Below, one piece after another: positions 4,993 to 7,577 of a stretch of DNA of 7,577 nt. Under the pieces are notes generated by a model. That model worked only from the letters and a program-made list of their open reading frames with translations. It was not told the origin of the DNA and searched no databases. The DNA is from an uncultured Verrucomicrobiales bacterium (GTDB lineage: Bacteria > Verrucomicrobiota > Verrucomicrobiae > Limisphaerales > CANJSG01): contig CAMLMI010000225.1 of assembly GCA_946480965.1 (NCBI GenBank), forward strand, positions 1-7,577. Reading direction: 5' to 3'. A program made the position numbers and the translations under genes. Within the stretch, counting starts at the first letter, position 1; each line of letters starts with the position of its first letter.

Positions 4993-7230
4993 TCAACCGC
5001 AGGTGATCCTCTCCACCGCCACCCGCGCATTGTAGTCCGGCACGCCGGCCGAGGGATCGACCACGCCGCGGCGCAACAAGCCGTTGCCTTCCGGCCAATG
5101 GACCTGGAGGCAAGCCCGGGCCAAGGGCGCGAGGAAAACGCGGCCTTCGTAGCGGCCGCAACCGCTGGTCAGCGCGATCCGGTCGCCGTGGACCAAGCCC
5201 AGCATCGCCGCGTCTTCCGGCGACATCAGGACCGCGTTGCGCGGGGCGCCGTTGAGCGGATCGACCTCGGCGTAGATCAGGGTGTTGAACTGTTTCCCGC
5301 GCCGCGTGGTCACGAGGAACTTTCGGCCGTCCGCAGTTTCTCCGCGCGGCGGCAGCGCCACGGCCTGGAACCGCGCTCGGCCCTCGGGCAACGGGAAGTT
5401 TCCATCGGCGCAGAGATGCGGGCCGCCGTATTGGAAGGAGTCGCCGCCCGCCTTCAGCCGCTGCACGCCGTCGTAGAACGGCACCACCCGCGCGATCTCT
5501 TCGCGCACGGCCTGGCCGGATTCGCAGCCGAAGAGATGCGCCCGCTCCGGCGCGCCGACCAAGGCGACGTCGCGCAGGATCTTCCACTCGGCCCGGGCAT
5601 CTCCGACCTGGCGCGGCAGTTCCGGACTGAAGACCACGCGGCGTTCGGTGGTCGTCTCCGTGCCGCCATCGTCCTGCTCGTAGCGCGTCTTGGCCGGGAG
5701 CAGGAGCACGTCGCCGTCGCCTTCGACGAACATCTGATCGGTGAGAAGAATGTCCTGGTGGACCCGCAACGGCACCTTGGCCAGCGCGGCGCGAACATGG
5801 TCTGGATCGGGCAACGTGCGGAGAAAATTCCCGCCGACGCAGTAGAGCAGGTCGAGTTCACCCCGCGCCGCCGCTTCCACCATGCCCACGGTGTCGAGCC
5901 CGGCACTGGTCGGCACAGCGAAGCCATACTGCGCCGACAGCGCCGCCGCGTTCTCGGCTGTGACGGGTTTGCCGCCGGGCAACGCCGTGGCGTAGGCGCC
6001 CATCTCCGCGCCGCCCTGCACCGAGGAATGGCCGCGGATGGGCATGAGCCCGTTCTTGTCGCGCCCCACGTAGCCGCGCGTGAGACCGAGATTGACGATC
6101 ATCTGCACCGCGTCCGCGCCGAAGGCGTGCTGGGTGACGCCCATGCTCCAGACGAGCACCGCGTTCTTCGCGGCACGGATCAATCCGGCGAATTCCTCCA
6201 TCGCCGCCCGCTTCAAGCCAGACGCCGTTTCCAGCTCCGCCCAGTCGGCGCTCAACACCGCAGCCTTCACCGCGTCGAAGCCCGTGGTGTGCTCGGCGAT
6301 AAAGGCGTGGTTCAACCCGTCCTGTTCCACCAGCAACTTCAGCACGCCCGTAAGGAAGGCGATGTCACCGCCGATACCGACCGGGAACCAGTAGTCGGCG
6401 AGGTCCGTGCCGAAGACCGCGCTCTTGGCGGTGGACGGCACCCAGTAACGCTCCATGCCCGGTTCGCGATACGGGTTCACCATCACGATCTTCGTCCCGA
6501 GCGCCTTGGCCTCGTGCAGATACTTGGTCGTGACCGGCTGGTCGTTGGCCGGGTTCGAACCGAAGAAGACGACGAGGTCCGTGCCATACCAGTCGCGGTA
6601 GCTGCACGTGGTCGCGGCCACGCCGAGCGACCGCTTCATGGCCGTGGTGCTGGGCGCGTGGCAAAGGCGGGCGGCGTTGTCGATGTGGTTCGTGCCAAGG
6701 AAACGCGCCGTCTTTTGCGCGAGGTAATACACCTCGTTGGTCACGCCCCGCGCCGTGACGAAGAACGCCAGCCGCTCGGGCGACGTCGCGCGGATCTTGC
6801 GTCCGATCCGCTCCAGCGCGTCGTCCCATGCGATGCGCCGAAAGCCCTTCGCGCCCTTCTCCCGCAGCATCGGGAACGGCAACCGGCCCAGTTCGCGCAG
6901 CCGGGCATTGTCCCACGCGGCCAGCTCGGACACGTCCGCCAGCACCGCCGGATCGAACGCCGGCATCGTGTTCAGGCGGAGCAGATTCAGCCGGGTCATG
7001 CAGAGATGCACGCCGTCGATCGTCCAGTCGTGAAGGCCCTTGGTGCCGAGCGCGCAGCCGTCGCAAACGCCCTGGCTGAGCACTTTCCAGGCGTAGGGGA
7101 GGTTGTCGCGGTTGCGCCAGACGATGCCGGCCATGTCGCGGAAATGCTTCGGCTTGGCCTGGCCGAGCCCGAACGGCACGGCCGCCTTCAGCCGATCGGT
7201 CCAGGTTTTCTGTAGCCGGTGCGAGGACAT
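4993..7230 (-). CDS. Molybdopterin-dependent oxidoreductase (FdhF/YdeP-like, formate dehydrogenase alpha superfamily)
   Basis: This is a 745-aa member of the DMSO reductase/formate dehydrogenase superfamily that should bind a bis-guanine-dinucleotide molybdenum (or tungsten) cofactor. Seen: GVCDGCALG (54-62) and a third cysteine, C77 (HLCMTRLNLLRLNT), as likely Fe-S ligands; NAARLCHAPS (185-194), where C190 lines up with the Cys/Sec metal ligand of formate dehydrogenases; FFGSNPANDQP (222-232) and GTKIVMVNP (245-253) in the cofactor-binding core; RGHSSVQGGAEMG (399-411); and a C-terminal dinucleotide-binding domain (about 636-745) with RRGKQFNTLIYAEVDPLNG (643-661). There is no twin-arginine signal, so it is probably cytoplasmic. 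ATG at 7230 (MSSHRLQK) is preferred; the frame stays open to GTG at 7305, but those 25 extra residues are low-complexity and overlap a hairpin. No electron-transfer subunit or cofactor-sulfuration gene (fdhD) is adjacent, so formate as substrate is not established; an acid-resistance role, as proposed for YdeP, is only analogy. Confidence 0.9.
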   Translation of the reverse strand: MSSHRLQKTWTDRLKAAVPFGLGQAKPKHFRDMAGIVWRNRDNLPYAWKVLSQGVCDGCALGTKGLHDWTIDGVHLCMTRLNLLRLNTMPAFDPAVLADVSELAAWDNARLRELGRLPFPMLREKGAKGFRRIAWDDALERIGRKIRATSPERLAFFVTARGVTNEVYYLAQKTARFLGTNHIDNAARLCHAPSTTAMKRSLGVAATTCSYRDWYGTDLVVFFGSNPANDQPVTTKYLHEAKALGTKIVMVNPYREPGMERYWVPSTAKSAVFGTDLADYWFPVGIGGDIAFLTGVLKLLVEQDGLNHAFIAEHTTGFDAVKAAVLSADWAELETASGLKRAAMEEFAGLIRAAKNAVLVWSMGVTQHAFGADAVQMIVNLGLTRGYVGRDKNGLMPIRGHSSVQGGAEMGAYATALPGGKPVTAENAAALSAQYGFAVPTSAGLDTVGMVEAAARGELDLLYCVGGNFLRTLPDPDHVRAALAKVPLRVHQDILLTDQMFVEGDGDVLLLPAKTRYEQDDGGTETTTERRVVFSPELPRQVGDARAEWKILRDVALVGAPERAHLFGCESGQAVREEIARVVPFYDGVQRLKAGGDSFQYGGPHLCADGNFPLPEGRARFQAVALPPRGETADGRKFLVTTRRGKQFNTLIYAEVDPLNGAPRNAVLMSPEDAAMLGLVHGDRIALTSGCGRYEGRVFLAPLARACLQVHWPEGNGLLRRGVVDPSAGVPDYNARVAVERITCG

Positions 7231-7241
7231 GACACGGCGAT

Positions 7242-7327
7242 CCAGCGGATCGACGGAGGGGAAGTCAATGGCGGGACCGGGGCCGCATCCTCGGCGGATG
7301 GCCACCGCGATGCGGCCGATCCGCTGG
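7242..7327. repeat. Nested inverted repeats between trpC and the molybdoenzyme gene
   Basis: An outer 11-base inverted repeat (7242-7252 with 7317-7327, CCAGCGGATCG) encloses a second perfect 9-base one (7281-7289 with 7309-7317, GGCCGCATC). The inner stem continues after a 4-base bulge (7290-7293) as GCGG/CCGC (7294-7297 with 7305-7308), closing a 7-base loop. The region lies 17 bases past the trpC stop and immediately upstream of the molybdoenzyme ATG on the same strand. No T-run follows on the minus strand, so it is not a standard intrinsic terminator. It may be a leader structure or an operator; the two repeats share base 7317 and cannot both form fully at once. Confidence 0.5.
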
Positions 7328-7344
7328 CGGCAGTGGCGTTCGTT

Positions 7345-7577
7345 TCAGCGGCCAATCAATTGCCCAACCGCCGCACCGATGTTGCCGCTGCGCATCAGGC
7401 TTTCACCCACGAGAATCGCGCGGCTGCCGCAGGCTTTCAGGCGATCCACGTCGGCGCGGGTGAAGATGCCGCTCTCGGCAACCAACAGATGCTCTTTGGA
7501 CACCTTGGCCGCCAGCCGTTCGGTCACGGCCAGGTCCACCACGAAGTCCTTCAAGTTGCGGTTGTTCACCCCGATCA
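7345..7577 (-). CDS. trpC: Indole-3-glycerol phosphate synthase, C-terminal part (cut by window edge)
   Basis: TrpC closes the indole ring of carboxyphenylaminodeoxyribulose phosphate to give indole-3-glycerol phosphate in tryptophan synthesis, in the cytoplasm. Only the last 76 codons are in the window; the frame runs without a stop past base 7577, where the residues before GTG 7569 read Ile-Gly, giving [11 protein letters not shown]. That fits the family, so the GTG at 7569 is an internal valine and not a start. Seen: NNRNL, containing the conserved active-site asparagine; the strand LLVAESGIF with the catalytic Glu-Ser pair; and ILVGESLM, the phosphate-binding last strand of the TIM barrel. 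It ends in LIGR followed by TGA at 7345-7347. No other trp gene follows it; the next gene on the strand is the molybdoenzyme 114 bases on, so trpC ends whatever trp cluster lies to the right. Confidence 0.95.
   Translation of the reverse strand, partial: IGVNNRNLKDFVVDLAVTERLAAKVSKEHLLVAESGIFTRADVDRLKACGSRAILVGESLMRSGNIGAAVGQLIGR

Noticed and set aside
4959..4999. Terminator between the convergent HEAT and molybdoenzyme genes
   Set aside because: Only a 5-base stem with a 2-base loop (4988-4999) and a weak CGAA/TTCG stem (4966-4979) are present, with no T-run, so a terminator cannot be supported.
5098..7215. A 705-codon open frame antisense to the molybdoenzyme gene
   Set aside because: It lies wholly opposite a conserved enzyme with all its motifs intact, is rich in Arg, His and Gly without family features, and is explained by the codon use of the real gene.
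7231..7305. N-terminal extension of the molybdoenzyme to GTG 7305
   Set aside because: The added 25 residues look non-homologous and Gly/Pro-rich, and the GTG lies within a stem-loop; ATG 7230 is the simpler start, although it is not proven.
7345..7569. A complete 74-residue small protein starting at GTG 7569
   Set aside because: The frame continues past the window edge and the residues before the GTG fit the TrpC consensus, so this is the end of a larger gene.

Overview
The window is a GC-rich (roughly 64 %), densely coding piece of bacterial chromosome with housekeeping or metabolic character. There are no tRNA or rRNA genes, CRISPR arrays, transposases or phage genes. Protein features (a DUF2851 protein, a one-span HEAT-repeat protein, an FdhF/YdeP-like molybdoenzyme), weak Shine-Dalgarno signals and an unusual AT-rich hexamer repeat between two genes would fit a member of the Verrucomicrobiota or another PVC-group bacterium. 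That placement is inference and only moderately secure.

Layout: (1) 20-772, plus strand: a family 2 glycosyltransferase like dolichol-phosphate mannosyltransferase, possibly starting just left of the window. (2) 769-2202, minus strand: a DUF2851 protein of unknown function, convergent with the first gene and overlapping it by 4 bases. (3) 2203-2362: a divergent intergenic region holding two head-to-head arrays of a GATYAA-like hexamer around a central palindrome. (4) 2363-3658, plus strand: the ribosome-associated GTPase HflX, complete. (5) 3813-4958, plus strand: a membrane-anchored HEAT-repeat protein. (6) 4993-7230, minus strand: a large cytoplasmic molybdopterin-dependent oxidoreductase with a reduced Fe-S cysteine set. 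(7) 7345 to the right edge, minus strand: the C-terminal end of indole-3-glycerol phosphate synthase, TrpC. A GC-rich nested inverted repeat lies between (6) and (7).

The genes do not form one obvious pathway. HflX and the DUF2851 gene share a divergent control region. The molybdoenzyme lies downstream of trpC on the same strand and could be co-transcribed with it. The two plus/minus gene ends (769-772 and 4959-4992) meet tail to tail with almost no spacer and no recognisable intrinsic terminator. The most unusual structure is the symmetrical hexamer-repeat element at 2225-2309.
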